DNA of 64,000 bases from JAUQQI01 sp042408785. Lineage in GTDB: Bacteria; Chloroflexota; Dehalococcoidia; JAUQQI01. Position 1 is the stretch's first letter. Every line of letters begins with the position of its first letter. Shown in pieces: positions 25,155 through 33,193 of the stretch. The notes under the pieces were generated by a model. The model had not been told where the DNA came from. It ran no database searches and saw nothing but the letters and a program-made list of their open reading frames with translations. The DNA lies in NCBI GenBank assembly GCA_042408785.1, contig JBHOQU010000127.1, positions 1 through 64,000 of the forward strand, in the 5' to 3' direction. The translations under genes and the position numbers were made by a program.

Positions 25155-26712
25155 CCCGCTGACGGGTGGTAAACTCTAAAACCGGCCGCCGGCCCAGGGC
25201 CGCGGCCGCCCGCTCAAACTCCGCCCGCCGGTCGTAAACGGTTGCCTCCGGGGCGTGGAAAAGATAGCGGGCGTTTGGAAAGCGGCCGGCGTAGCCGTAA
25301 AGCATATCCACAAGCTCCGGCGGGGCCTGGGGCTGGTAGAAGAAAAGCTCCACCGGGGTCACCCGGCCCCCCGTAAGCACCACCACCGGGGCGGCGATGC
25401 CCCAGTCGAGGGCAAAAACCGGCCGGTCGGGGTCGGCGGCAAGGTAGTCGGCCAGCCGGTAGATGGCGTCCGACATCCGCAGCCACCCGCCGGTCTCCGC
25501 CAGCGCCCGGTGGTAGTTTAGGTCGGCCGCCAGGTCGCCCAGACCGAGGCCGACGCCGGCCACAAGCACCAGCGCCGCCCGGAACGCCCGACCCCGCAAA
25601 AGGGCCCCGAGCCGGCAGACCACCCCGACGGTCACCAGTTGGGGAATTGGCATCAGCAGGTAAAGGTGGGTGGGCCAGAGGCCGGAGATGGTGAAGGCGC
25701 TCTGGGCGGTTACCAGCAGGATGATTCCGGCCAGCCCGGCCAGCAGCCGCCAGGACCCATCCCGCCGGTCCAGGGCCAGCCCACCGGCCAGGGCCGCCCC
25801 CAGGGCCCCCACCAGGACGGGGGGATAGGTCGGGTTGCCGAAGCGGCCGCCCAGGAACCAGAAATGGTCCCCCCGCACCAGGGCGAGCAGGTGGTCGAAG
25901 GCGGTGGCCAGGTTGTCAAGAACCCGCCAGTTTTCAATTCCGTAGCTGGTTCGCCAGAGGTTGGCGGCCACCACCTCGAGGGTTCCCCCCGACCGGAGGT
26001 TGTAATAGAGGGGCATCCAGGCCCCGACCAGGACGCCCAAGAGGCAGACGGCAAGCCGACCCGGTCTTAACAGCTCGCCGACAGCCTGGCCGGCCTTCGG
26101 CCCGGCCCGGACCCAGAGGTAAAGGCCCAGGACGGGGCCCCACCAGAGGAAGAGAAGCTTTACGCTCAGGCCGAGGCCGAAAAGGAGGGCCGTAAGGTAC
26201 GCCCAGCGGGGCCGTCCGCTCTTAAGCCAATTATCCAGGCTCAGCAGGCTGGCCATGGCCAGCAGGCCGAGCAGGGAGCTCACGTGGACCCCCTGCCGGG
26301 TCCAGAAGACAAAGGAGGGGTGAACCGCCCCGAGCAGGACGGCCAGCCCGGCCGGGAAAGACCCCAGCCAGCGCCGACCTAAGACCGCGGCCAGGGCCAG
26401 GGTGACCATTCCCCCGGCGATGGGCAAAAGCCGGAGCTGAACAACCCCGACCCCCATCAGGCCGAACCAGGGGATGTATAGATACGTGCTCACAGCCCCC
26501 ACGTAATCCATCACCATCACGGGCAGGCGCAGGCCGATAAGGTCGAGGCTTACGCCCCGGGCCGGCTCGACGGGTTTGCCGGCCAGGAGCCGGACGGCCG
26601 GGACGGCGTCGGCGGCCTCGTCATAATAAAGACCCGGCAGGTCCGGCTGGGCCAGGGCCAAGCCCCAGAAGGCGATCAGGCCGGCGAGGGCCAGCACGCG
26701 CCCGAAACTCAT
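25117..26712 (-). CDS. GT39/ArnT-like membrane glycosyltransferase
   Basis: 531 residues with about ten hydrophobic segments and a soluble C-terminal domain from about 430. The first external loop contains LPGLYYDEAADAVPAVRLL near 25, the acidic motif of the dolichyl-phosphate-mannose transferase (PMT/GT39, ArnT) superfamily, which use polyprenyl-phosphate sugars at the outer membrane face. Further DRPVFALDWGIAAPVVVL near 425 is in the extracytoplasmic domain. Acts after export, probably adding a side sugar or glycosylating a protein or lipid (inference). Overlaps the upstream glycosidase stop as ATGA. Confidence 0.78.
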   Translation of the reverse strand: MSFGRVLALAGLIAFWGLALAQPDLPGLYYDEAADAVPAVRLLAGKPVEPARGVSLDLIGLRLPVMVMDYVGAVSTYLYIPWFGLMGVGVVQLRLLPIAGGMVTLALAAVLGRRWLGSFPAGLAVLLGAVHPSFVFWTRQGVHVSSLLGLLAMASLLSLDNWLKSGRPRWAYLTALLFGLGLSVKLLFLWWGPVLGLYLWVRAGPKAGQAVGELLRPGRLAVCLLGVLVGAWMPLYYNLRSGGTLEVVAANLWRTSYGIENWRVLDNLATAFDHLLALVRGDHFWFLGGRFGNPTYPPVLVGALGAALAGGLALDRRDGSWRLLAGLAGIILLVTAQSAFTISGLWPTHLYLLMPIPQLVTVGVVCRLGALLRGRAFRAALVLVAGVGLGLGDLAADLNYHRALAETGGWLRMSDAIYRLADYLAADPDRPVFALDWGIAAPVVVLTGGRVTPVELFFYQPQAPPELVDMLYGYAGRFPNARYLFHAPEATVYDRRAEFERAAAALGRRPVLEFTTRQRDGKPVHLVYRLE

Positions 26713-28352
26713 GGGGTCCGGCGGGGAAGGAAGGTAAGCCCCAGGCCCAGGAAGCTGAGGGCGGCCAGGCCGGCACCCAGCAGGGCCGGCCGGTAGTCAG
26801 GCTCCTCCAGGAGCACCACGAAGGCGTCGATGCTCACCCTTTCACCGGGCCGGAGCTGGGGGACCGTAAGGGTCAGGCGGTGCTGGCCGTAAGGCAGGCC
26901 CCGGGCAATCGGGACGGGGCGGCCCGGGCCATCCGAGGCCAGGTCCACCCAGGTCTGGCCGGTGGGGTCGGCCGGCAGGCCCGAGACCGGGTGGCCGTCC
27001 AGCTGGACGTACACCCGGCCGGGGCCGGGTCCGGGCACCAGCTCAACCCCGGTTCCCCGGAAGTTAAAGACCAGCCGGGCTCCAGGGGTCCAAGACTCCA
27101 CGTAGCCCCGGGCGGAGGCTTCGTCGGACCGGACGTAGGCCCAGCGGCCCTCGGTCTGGACGGCCGGAGAGGTCTCCTGGTGCTCGCCCGGCAGGGCGAA
27201 CTTGAACTCCTCGGAGAGCTGCTGAACGGCAAAGTAGAGGGGGCGGGGGGTGAAGTCCGGGTCCACCACCCGAAAGTAATACTCGGCGCTGTCCAGGGGG
27301 GAGATGTCCCCCACCTGCCGGAAGTACCAGAGGTTTATCACCCCGAGCCACTCCCACTGGCGGGCCAGGCGGACGGCCCGGACCGTGTAGGCGGCCTGCT
27401 CCTCTTCGGTCACCCGGCCCCAGTAGAGGCGAAAGGGCGGAAAGGTTGTGGGGGCGGCGTTCCAGCCGAACTCGTTAAGCCAGATGGGCTTGGCCCCGTC
27501 CCCGTTCCGGACCATAACCTCTCGCAGGAGCTTAAGCCGCTGGAAGTTCAGAACCCTCGGGTCGGGGGGGTCCTCCGGGGGGCGGTCGAAGCCGTAGGCA
27601 TTGGCCATGAGGATGTCGAAATAGGGGGCGGCCCCGGCGGCGTACATCCCCTGAAGAAAATCGAGCTCATTTATCGCCTGGGCCGACCGCTCCAGGGTCT
27701 GGGCCAGGGGGGCGCTCAAGATGACCACGTTGGGGTCCACGGCCTTGGCCCGCTGGTAGGCGACTTTCAAAAGCTCGGTGTAGGCCACCGGGTCCGGCGG
27801 TCGGCCGCCCCACTCCCGGGCCAGGTTCGGCTCGTTCCAGATCTGGTAGTACTGGACCCGGCCCCGGTAGCGGGCCACGACCCGGGCCACGTAGTCGCCG
27901 AACTCGTTCAGGTCCCGGACCGGGTAGCGGGCGTTTTCGCCGCGGCTGCGGGCCCACTCCGGGGGCTGGTCGAGCCTGACGATGAGCCGCAGGCCGTACT
28001 GCTCCACCAGGTCGACGATCTCGTCGAACTTGTCCCACGTGCTCCGCCGGATCCGGTCGTCCCAGAAGAGGCCCTTTTGGGGCTCGATCTGGTCCCAGGG
28101 GAACATCTGCTTCACCCAGCCCAGCCCGGCCGCCCGGGCCATCCGGAGGGTCTCCCGCTTCTTCCAGGTCTCCACCTCCCGGTCCAGGAAAAAGTTGGCC
28201 CCCAGGGGGTTCACGTCGGTGAAGGGCAGGGGCCGGGCCTGGGCCTGGATTGCGGGGACCGGGTTTAACACCGGGTTAGGCAGCCACCAGGTGAGGCCCA
28301 GGCCCACCACCAGGCCGAGGAGGCAGAGCATCCGGGCGGTTCGGCGTCCCAT
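26709..28352 (-). CDS. membrane-anchored TIM-barrel glycoside hydrolase (GH39/GH5-like clan A)
   Basis: 547 residues from ATG 28352. An N-terminal signal-anchor (MLCLLGLVVGLGLTWWL) and a C-terminal hydrophobic segment (LLGAGLAALSFLGLGL) flank an extracytoplasmic TIM barrel of about residues 45-375, with acid/base Glu174 in YYQIWNEPNLA and nucleophile Glu294 in PIWLNEFGWN, the clan GH-A pattern. A beta-sandwich-like region (about 390-510) follows, with FNFRGTGVELVPGPGPGRVYVQLDG. First gene of the polysaccharide operon, so it may trim or modify the polymer made here. A TTG at 28364 would place the start upstream of the predicted transcription start. Confidence 0.82.
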   Translation of the reverse strand: MGRRTARMLCLLGLVVGLGLTWWLPNPVLNPVPAIQAQARPLPFTDVNPLGANFFLDREVETWKKRETLRMARAAGLGWVKQMFPWDQIEPQKGLFWDDRIRRSTWDKFDEIVDLVEQYGLRLIVRLDQPPEWARSRGENARYPVRDLNEFGDYVARVVARYRGRVQYYQIWNEPNLAREWGGRPPDPVAYTELLKVAYQRAKAVDPNVVILSAPLAQTLERSAQAINELDFLQGMYAAGAAPYFDILMANAYGFDRPPEDPPDPRVLNFQRLKLLREVMVRNGDGAKPIWLNEFGWNAAPTTFPPFRLYWGRVTEEEQAAYTVRAVRLARQWEWLGVINLWYFRQVGDISPLDSAEYYFRVVDPDFTPRPLYFAVQQLSEEFKFALPGEHQETSPAVQTEGRWAYVRSDEASARGYVESWTPGARLVFNFRGTGVELVPGPGPGRVYVQLDGHPVSGLPADPTGQTWVDLASDGPGRPVPIARGLPYGQHRLTLTVPQLRPGERVSIDAFVVLLEEPDYRPALLGAGLAALSFLGLGLTFLPRRTP

Positions 28353-28362
28353 GGCCGACCCC

Positions 28363-28392
28363 AATATATCAGGGCGGGGCGGATTCCTTCAA
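28363..28392 (-). promoter_or_regulatory. promoter of the polysaccharide operon
   Basis: Minus strand: -35 TTGAAG (28392-28387), 18-base spacer, -10 TATATT (28368-28363). The start ATG 28352 is 10 bases past the -10, so a transcript would begin almost at the ATG. It lies around the 3' end of rsmG. Confidence 0.55.
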
Positions 28393-29130
28393 ACGTACCG
28401 CCGGCCTCTTAAAAGGAATTCCCGGCCTGCGGGGGAACGGCTCGGGAGTTTGGACTATTTTCTCCAGAACGATAAATATACGGTCTAAACCGTACTCCCG
28501 ACCGAAGGGCCCGAAGGTGCCGGCCGGCTCGGCCCCCAGCCGTCGGATGAAGGGCAGGGTCGGCGGCAGGTCAGGAAGGTCCGGGGGACCTTTCCAGTAG
28601 ACGGCCCGGCCGCCGGGCCCCACCAGGGGCAGGGTGACCTCCACCAGGGTGGGGAGGCGCGCCACCGCCCGGGCCACCACCAGGGTCGCCCCCTCCCGGT
28701 AGGCCCGGTCCCGGCCCACGTCCTCGGCCCGCCTGGGAATCACCTTCACCCGGTCCAGGCCCAGCCTAGCCACAAGCTCGTTTAAAAACCTTGCCCGCTT
28801 AAGGCTCGACTCGATGAGCCACAGCTCGATTTCGGGGCAGACCAGACGGAGGGGCACACCGGGGAAGCCGGCGCCCGTGCCCACATCGGCCAGGATGGTG
28901 CCGGCCCGGAGCAGCCCTTTAAACCCCGGAATCTCCAGGCAGAGGAGGGAATCGATGAAGTGGCGGATCTCCACCCCCGTCGGGTCGGTGACGGCCGTCA
29001 GGTTCACCCGCCGATTCCAGTCGAGGAGGAGCCGGCGGTACTCCCCGAAGGCCCCGAGCAGCTCCTCGGTCGGGCTCACACCGTGCTCGGCCAGGAACCG
29101 GCGCAGGCGGTCAAGGCCCCATTCAGCCAA
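28369..29130 (-). CDS. rsmG: 16S rRNA (guanine-527 N7) methyltransferase RsmG
   Basis: 253 residues (family usually about 210-240; the extra C-terminal 20 residues are basic/Pro-rich). Methylates G527 of 16S rRNA. Seen: YRRLLLDWNRRVNLTAVTDP near 32, HFIDSLLCL near 56, the SAM-binding LADVGTGAGFPGVPLRL near 80 and VVARAVARLPTLVEV near 150. The TTG start at 29130 overlaps the flavoprotein stop by 8 bases, so it is the third gene of a minus-strand operon with the flippase-like protein and the flavoprotein. In many genomes rsmG sits by mnmG and parAB; not here. Confidence 0.92.
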   Translation of the reverse strand: MAEWGLDRLRRFLAEHGVSPTEELLGAFGEYRRLLLDWNRRVNLTAVTDPTGVEIRHFIDSLLCLEIPGFKGLLRAGTILADVGTGAGFPGVPLRLVCPEIELWLIESSLKRARFLNELVARLGLDRVKVIPRRAEDVGRDRAYREGATLVVARAVARLPTLVEVTLPLVGPGGRAVYWKGPPDLPDLPPTLPFIRRLGAEPAGTFGPFGREYGLDRIFIVLEKIVQTPEPFPRRPGIPFKRPAVRLKESAPP

Positions 29131-30469
29131 GGTCCTGCTGGATGAGCCGGCTCGCCTGGCAGCCCAGCCGGACGCTGTAGTTCTGGCCCCGGTCCTCGGG
29201 GTAGATCTGGGTGGTGTTGGCCAGGTAGAGGCGGCGGATGGGCGTTCTCAGCGGCGGGATCCGGCCCCGGTAGTTGGTAGTGATGACCGGCTGGGCGGCG
29301 TCTTCCCGGTGGTGGTGGAGCTCCTCCACCCAGGCCGGGTCGAAGCGGGGGTTTATCCGCCGCAGGTGGGGCAGGTAAACCTCGAAAAGCTCCGGCCCGG
29401 AGAGCCTTAAGAGGGGATGGTCCCGGGCCAGGTAGTTAGAAACGTAAACGATGTGCTTGCCCCCGTACTCTTCGGGAGGAAGCAGGTTCGTCTGCTCGAT
29501 GACCCCGACGAAGGGAACCGAACGGTCGGCGATGTTAAGCCAGTAGACCGGGCTGAGCCGCTCCTTAAGGACGAGCACCAGGCAGACGGCCGCCTGGTAG
29601 CGGATCGCCCGAATGAGGCCGGCGTAGGGGTCCGGCAGTTCGGGCACCAGCCGGAGAAAGACCCAGCCGGGGACGGTGGCCAGGACGGCGTCGAAGGCCC
29701 ATTCGGTGGGGATGTCAACTTCCCCAATCCCCCACTCGACGGCCCGGCCGTGGGCAAGGCGGACCCCTCGGGCCTCCCCGTCCGCGGTAAGGACCCGCTC
29801 CACCTGGGCACCGACGAAGACCCGGCCGCCCCGGGCTACAATGGCGTCCCCAAGGGCCCGGTAAACTCGGCCAAAGCTCCCCCGCAGGTAGCCCAAAAGC
29901 TCCTTCTGCATCCCCCGGTCCCGGGAGGCAAACCGCAGGTGGATCTTGCCCCAGAGCCAGGCCATCCCCACCTCCTCGGCCAGGTCGCCGAACTTTCCCC
30001 GGAGGAGGGGTCCCCAGACGGTCTCATAGTTGCGCCGGCCGGCCCACTTGGTGAGCCATTCCCGGGCAGTTAGCTTTTCAAATTTGGCCCAGTCGGACTC
30101 ATATCGCAGATAGAGGCTGGTAAGGCCCAGGCGGATGCGGTCGACGAGGCTAACGGGCTTAAAGCGGAGCAGATCTACGGGGGTTACGAAGTTGTAGATT
30201 TTGCCTTCCCAGAAAAAGCCCACCGTGGACGGCAGCCAGAGCAGGTCCTTTCCCAGGCCCAGCTCGCCGATAAGGTCGATGAAATAAACATCCCCCCGGA
30301 AAAGGTGGTGGTAAAACCTTTCGACCTCGGTGCCGCCGACGGTGAAGGTGCTCACCTGGCCCCCAAGCCAGGGGGCCCGCTCGAAGACGACAACCCCGTG
30401 GCCGGCCTTAACCAGGTCCCAGGCGGCCGCCAGCCCCGCGGCCCCGCCCCCAATGATTCCGACCCGCAT
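29123..30469 (-). CDS. FAD-dependent amine-oxidase-like flavoprotein
   Basis: 448 residues. Dinucleotide-binding GIIGGGAAGLAAAWDLVKAGHGVVVFE starts at residue 4, and a typical GG motif follows (RAPWLGGQVSTF). The C-terminal FAD loop is RRLYLANTTQIYPEDRGQNYSV near 415. Resembles protoporphyrinogen oxidase/UDP-galactopyranose mutase-like and phytoene-desaturase-like proteins often found in cell-surface glycan clusters. Adjacent to an UPF0104 flippase-like gene (TGA then ATG, no gap). The substrate is unknown; a UDP-sugar mutase-like or lipid-linked sugar redox role is possible, heme synthesis is less likely from context. Confidence 0.75.
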   Translation of the reverse strand: MRVGIIGGGAAGLAAAWDLVKAGHGVVVFERAPWLGGQVSTFTVGGTEVERFYHHLFRGDVYFIDLIGELGLGKDLLWLPSTVGFFWEGKIYNFVTPVDLLRFKPVSLVDRIRLGLTSLYLRYESDWAKFEKLTAREWLTKWAGRRNYETVWGPLLRGKFGDLAEEVGMAWLWGKIHLRFASRDRGMQKELLGYLRGSFGRVYRALGDAIVARGGRVFVGAQVERVLTADGEARGVRLAHGRAVEWGIGEVDIPTEWAFDAVLATVPGWVFLRLVPELPDPYAGLIRAIRYQAAVCLVLVLKERLSPVYWLNIADRSVPFVGVIEQTNLLPPEEYGGKHIVYVSNYLARDHPLLRLSGPELFEVYLPHLRRINPRFDPAWVEELHHHREDAAQPVITTNYRGRIPPLRTPIRRLYLANTTQIYPEDRGQNYSVRLGCQASRLIQQDLG

Positions 30470-31456
30470 TCAGTCCGTCCCCCTCCGCGCCAGCCGGCCC
30501 TCAGGAAGGACCGCCGCCGCGTACCATCCTAACCAGATTATGCCCGCAACCGTCACCGGAAGCCAGAGCACCAGGTGGACCAGCAGGCTGAAGGCGGAGG
30601 CTTCGCCCCCGGCCCCCAGGGCGGCGGCCGCCTCCCGCACCGCCAGGTCAAAGCTGCCGGCCCCGCCGGGGGCCAGGGGTACGGCCCAGGCCAGGTTGCC
30701 CACCGAGGCCACCACCAGATACTCGGGCAGGCCCAGACCGAGGCCGAGGGCTCGGCCGACGCATAGGAAGACCACTGCCTCGACAACCCAGCTGGCCAGG
30801 GTGAGCACGCCCGAGGCCCCGAGAACCCCGGGCCGGCCCAGGCCCGAAAGGCCCCGCCGGACCTGCCCGATGACCCGCCGCAGGCCCCGGGGCCCCTCGG
30901 GCCCGAATTTCAGGGTCGCCCAGGCCAGAACCAGAGCCCCCAGGAAGACCCCCGCCCCGGCCAGCCCGGCCAAAAACCCCCAGCCCGGAAAGCGGGTAAG
31001 GCCCAGGCCCAGGAAAAGCAGACCCACCAGGCTCAGGCCGTCCAGCACCCGCTCGGCCAGGGCGGTGGCCCCGACGGTGGGCCAGGGCAGACTGTAGCGG
31101 AGGCTCAAAAGGGTGATGCGGGCCAGGTCCCCGGCCCGCCCGGGAATCAGGTTATTCAGCGCGTAGCCCATCAGGGTGAGGCCCAAGAGCTCCCGCCGGG
31201 CGGGACCGGCGATTCCCCCGAGGAGGAGCTGCCAGCGCCACGCCCGGAGCCAGGGGGCGAGGAAGTAGAGGCCGGCCCCGGCCGCCAGCCAGCCGGGGTC
31301 CCCCCCCCGCCAGGCCGCCCAGACCGCCGCCGGGTCGGCCCGAACCACCACCAGGGCGAGAAGGCCGAGGCCCAGGATGGTCCCGGCCCAATTCCACCAG
31401 GCTATCCGCCGCCGGGTAAGCTTAAGGACCGCCCTCACCCGGCCGACCGGGGCCAT
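30470..31456 (-). CDS. UPF0104/LPG synthetase-type membrane protein (second copy)
   Basis: 328 residues, about eight hydrophobic segments. Shares the family pattern with the 20421-21434 protein: APWLRAWRWQLLLGG near 66, NNLIPGRAGDLARITLL near 102 and TVGATALAERVLDGLSLVG near 125, though clearly diverged. First gene of the flippase-flavoprotein-rsmG unit. ATG 31456 follows an in-frame stop 27 bases upstream and a GGGGAGGGGG stretch. A lipid or polyprenyl-linked glycan is the likely substrate (inference). Confidence 0.78.
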   Translation of the reverse strand: MAPVGRVRAVLKLTRRRIAWWNWAGTILGLGLLALVVVRADPAAVWAAWRGGDPGWLAAGAGLYFLAPWLRAWRWQLLLGGIAGPARRELLGLTLMGYALNNLIPGRAGDLARITLLSLRYSLPWPTVGATALAERVLDGLSLVGLLFLGLGLTRFPGWGFLAGLAGAGVFLGALVLAWATLKFGPEGPRGLRRVIGQVRRGLSGLGRPGVLGASGVLTLASWVVEAVVFLCVGRALGLGLGLPEYLVVASVGNLAWAVPLAPGGAGSFDLAVREAAAALGAGGEASAFSLLVHLVLWLPVTVAGIIWLGWYAAAVLPEGRLARRGTD

Positions 31457-31542
31457 CCCCCTCCCCCCAGTGCCCCCGGCGGGTTACTTCGAAAAATCTT
31501 TGCCGGCCAATGGCGGCTTGCAAACCGGCCCACGTCGTTGCC

Positions 31543-31551
31543 ATTATACCA
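31543..31551 (-). promoter_or_regulatory. extended -10 promoter for the flippase-flavoprotein-rsmG unit
   Basis: Minus strand reads TGG then TATAAT, a perfect extended -10. Predicted transcription start about 31536, giving a leader of about 80 bases to ATG 31456. The plus strand here lies just upstream of the zincin gene at 31565. Confidence 0.5.
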
Positions 31552-31564
31552 ATAGGGAAGGGCC

Positions 31565-31927
31565 ATGTCCAGGTACGCGCGGGCGTCCGTAGACCCGAGG
31601 CTCTTTGACCGGCTGGTCCGGCGGGCCATCCGGCGGCTGCCCCCTGAATTCCGGGCGGCGCTGGCGAACGTGGCCGTTATCGTTGAAGAAGAGCCGGAAG
31701 GTTCCGAGGAGCTTTTTGGGCAGTACTTCGGGCACCCCCTCCCGGCCCGGGCTGGGGCGGAGCCCCTCCTACCCGACCGCATCGTCATCTACCGGGGCCC
31801 GCTGGTTCGGGCCTGCGGGGGCGACCGGAGGCTGCTGGCCGCCGAGGTCGAGCGGACGGTCCTCCACGAGGTGGGGCACCTGCTGGGCCTGGATGAGGAC
31901 CGGCTGGCGGAGTTGGGGCTCCAGTGA
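31565..31927 (+). CDS. minimal zincin metallopeptidase-family protein
   Basis: 120 residues. The small metallopeptidase family (PF06262-type) is recognised by HEVGHLLGLDED at 101-112: His101, Glu102 and His105 match HExxH, with an acidic third-ligand region. An acidic ANVAVIVEEEPEG stretch near 35 and LFGQYFG near 50 are also typical. The biological role and substrate are not known for the family. The stop overlaps the next gene's GTG as GTGA, so the two are translationally coupled. A short leader with GGGAAGGG precedes the ATG. Confidence 0.82.
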   Translation: MSRYARASVDPRLFDRLVRRAIRRLPPEFRAALANVAVIVEEEPEGSEELFGQYFGHPLPARAGAEPLLPDRIVIYRGPLVRACGGDRRLLAAEVERTVLHEVGHLLGLDEDRLAELGLQ

Positions 31928-32715
31928 GGCGGCAGGCCGGTCCCATCACGTTCAGGCCCTGGCGCCGGGTCAGGCGGCTGAGCCTCGGCCGCCTCGTCGG
32001 CCTGACGGCCCTGGCCGTGGGCGGCCTCTGGGCCCTGACGGCCGTACCGGCCGAATATTTCTGGCCGGCCGCCGCCGGGGTGGTTGGGGCGGTTTCGCTC
32101 GGGTGCATTCGCTTCAACCCGTTCGGCCGGGGGCTTACGCCGGTGGGCATTCTGCCCGGCCTCACGACCCTTGTGCTGGCCGCAGGGCTGTTCATCGTCC
32201 GGGGGAGCCCCTGGGCCTGGGGGATGGTGGGGGCCGGGCTGGGCCTCGTCCCCCTCATGGTTCTGATGGAGGGCCGGGCCCACTTCGAGCCGGCCGTATC
32301 CTCTTTCCGCCTCTGGTACGGCCTGCTGGTTTACCTGCTGGGGCTGGTTATCTTCACCGCAATCTTCGGCACCCGGGAGCGCAGCCTGTTCACGGCCACC
32401 GGGATCGGGGCGGTGAGCGCCCTGCTCTGGGCCGCCCTGCGGGCGGGCCACCAGCCGGCGGGCCAGAGCGGCTGGGTTTACTACCTGGTGGTTTTTCTGG
32501 TGATGGGGGAGCTCACCTGGGCCTTAAACTACTGGCCCATCAGCACGGTGGCCGGGGGCGGAACCCTCATGCTCGCCTTTTTTGCCATCACCCAGCTGGC
32601 CGGCGCCCACCTTACCCACACCCTCGACCGCCGCCAGGGGCTCGAGCTGGCCCTCGTGGTCGGGGTACTGCTGGGCGTCCTCTGGACGGCCGGTATAAGC
32701 TTAGGCGGTGGGTAA
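31924..32715 (+). CDS. uncharacterised integral membrane protein
   Basis: 263 residues with about eight hydrophobic segments and a basic N-terminus (RPWRRVRRLSLGRL). I do not recognise the family with confidence. Sequence marks are LPGLTTLVLAAGLF near 78, a conserved-looking EGRAHFEPAVSSFRLWYGLL near 115 and MGELTWALNYWPISTVAGGG near 195, which has polar residues within the membrane (Glu, Asn, Tyr) that could be functional. The GTG start overlaps the zincin stop, and the stop overlaps the HldE adenylyltransferase start by 8 bases, so it belongs to a zincin-membrane protein-hldE-murJ operon. Confidence 0.75.
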   Translation: MRRQAGPITFRPWRRVRRLSLGRLVGLTALAVGGLWALTAVPAEYFWPAAAGVVGAVSLGCIRFNPFGRGLTPVGILPGLTTLVLAAGLFIVRGSPWAWGMVGAGLGLVPLMVLMEGRAHFEPAVSSFRLWYGLLVYLLGLVIFTAIFGTRERSLFTATGIGAVSALLWAALRAGHQPAGQSGWVYYLVVFLVMGELTWALNYWPISTVAGGGTLMLAFFAITQLAGAHLTHTLDRRQGLELALVVGVLLGVLWTAGISLGGG

Positions 32716-33193
32716 GGTCCTCTCCCGCACCGAGCTGGGCCCGGTGGTCGAGAGCCTCCGGGCGGCCGGGAAAAAGCTGGTCTTTACCAACGGCGTATTC
32801 GACCTTCTTCACCCCGGCCACGTCCGCTACCTGGCAGCCGCCCGGGCCCTGGGGGATGTGCTCATCGTCGGCCTTAACTCCGACGCCTCGGTTCGGCGGA
32901 TTAAAGGCCCGGGCCGGCCGATTCAGGATGAGGCGTCCCGGGCCGAGGTGCTGGCGGCCCTGGGGGTCGTGGACTTCGTGGTCATCTTCGACGAGGATAC
33001 GGCTGCCGAACTGGTTAAGCTCATCCGCCCGGACGTCTACGTGAAGGGGGGCGACTACGCCGGGGCCGGGCCCGAACGCTGGCCCGAGGCCGAGGTAGTC
33101 AGGGCCTACGGAGGCGAGGTCCGCACGCTGGAGTTTGCGCCCGGCCACTCGACGTCGGCCATCATCCGCAAAATCGTGGGACGCCACGGCTGA
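32708..33193 (+). CDS. heptose-1-phosphate adenylyltransferase (HldE C-terminal domain, RfaE2)
   Basis: 161 residues. Transfers AMP from ATP to D-glycero-D-manno-heptose 1-phosphate, giving the ADP-sugar used by GT9 enzymes. Seen: the nucleotidyltransferase HxGH motif in TNGVFDLLHPGHVRYL near 27-42, LNSDASVRRIKGPGRP near 56, VYVKGGDY near 112 and the ISSTTS-like switch as GHSTSAIIRKI near 146. The kinase domain is 19 kb away on the other strand. The related glycerol-3-phosphate and FAD nucleotidyltransferases are less likely because the RIKGPGRPI region matches RfaE2. GTG start; the stop shares a base with murJ's start. Confidence 0.9.
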   Translation: MGKVLSRTELGPVVESLRAAGKKLVFTNGVFDLLHPGHVRYLAAARALGDVLIVGLNSDASVRRIKGPGRPIQDEASRAEVLAALGVVDFVVIFDEDTAAELVKLIRPDVYVKGGDYAGAGPERWPEAEVVRAYGGEVRTLEFAPGHSTSAIIRKIVGRHG

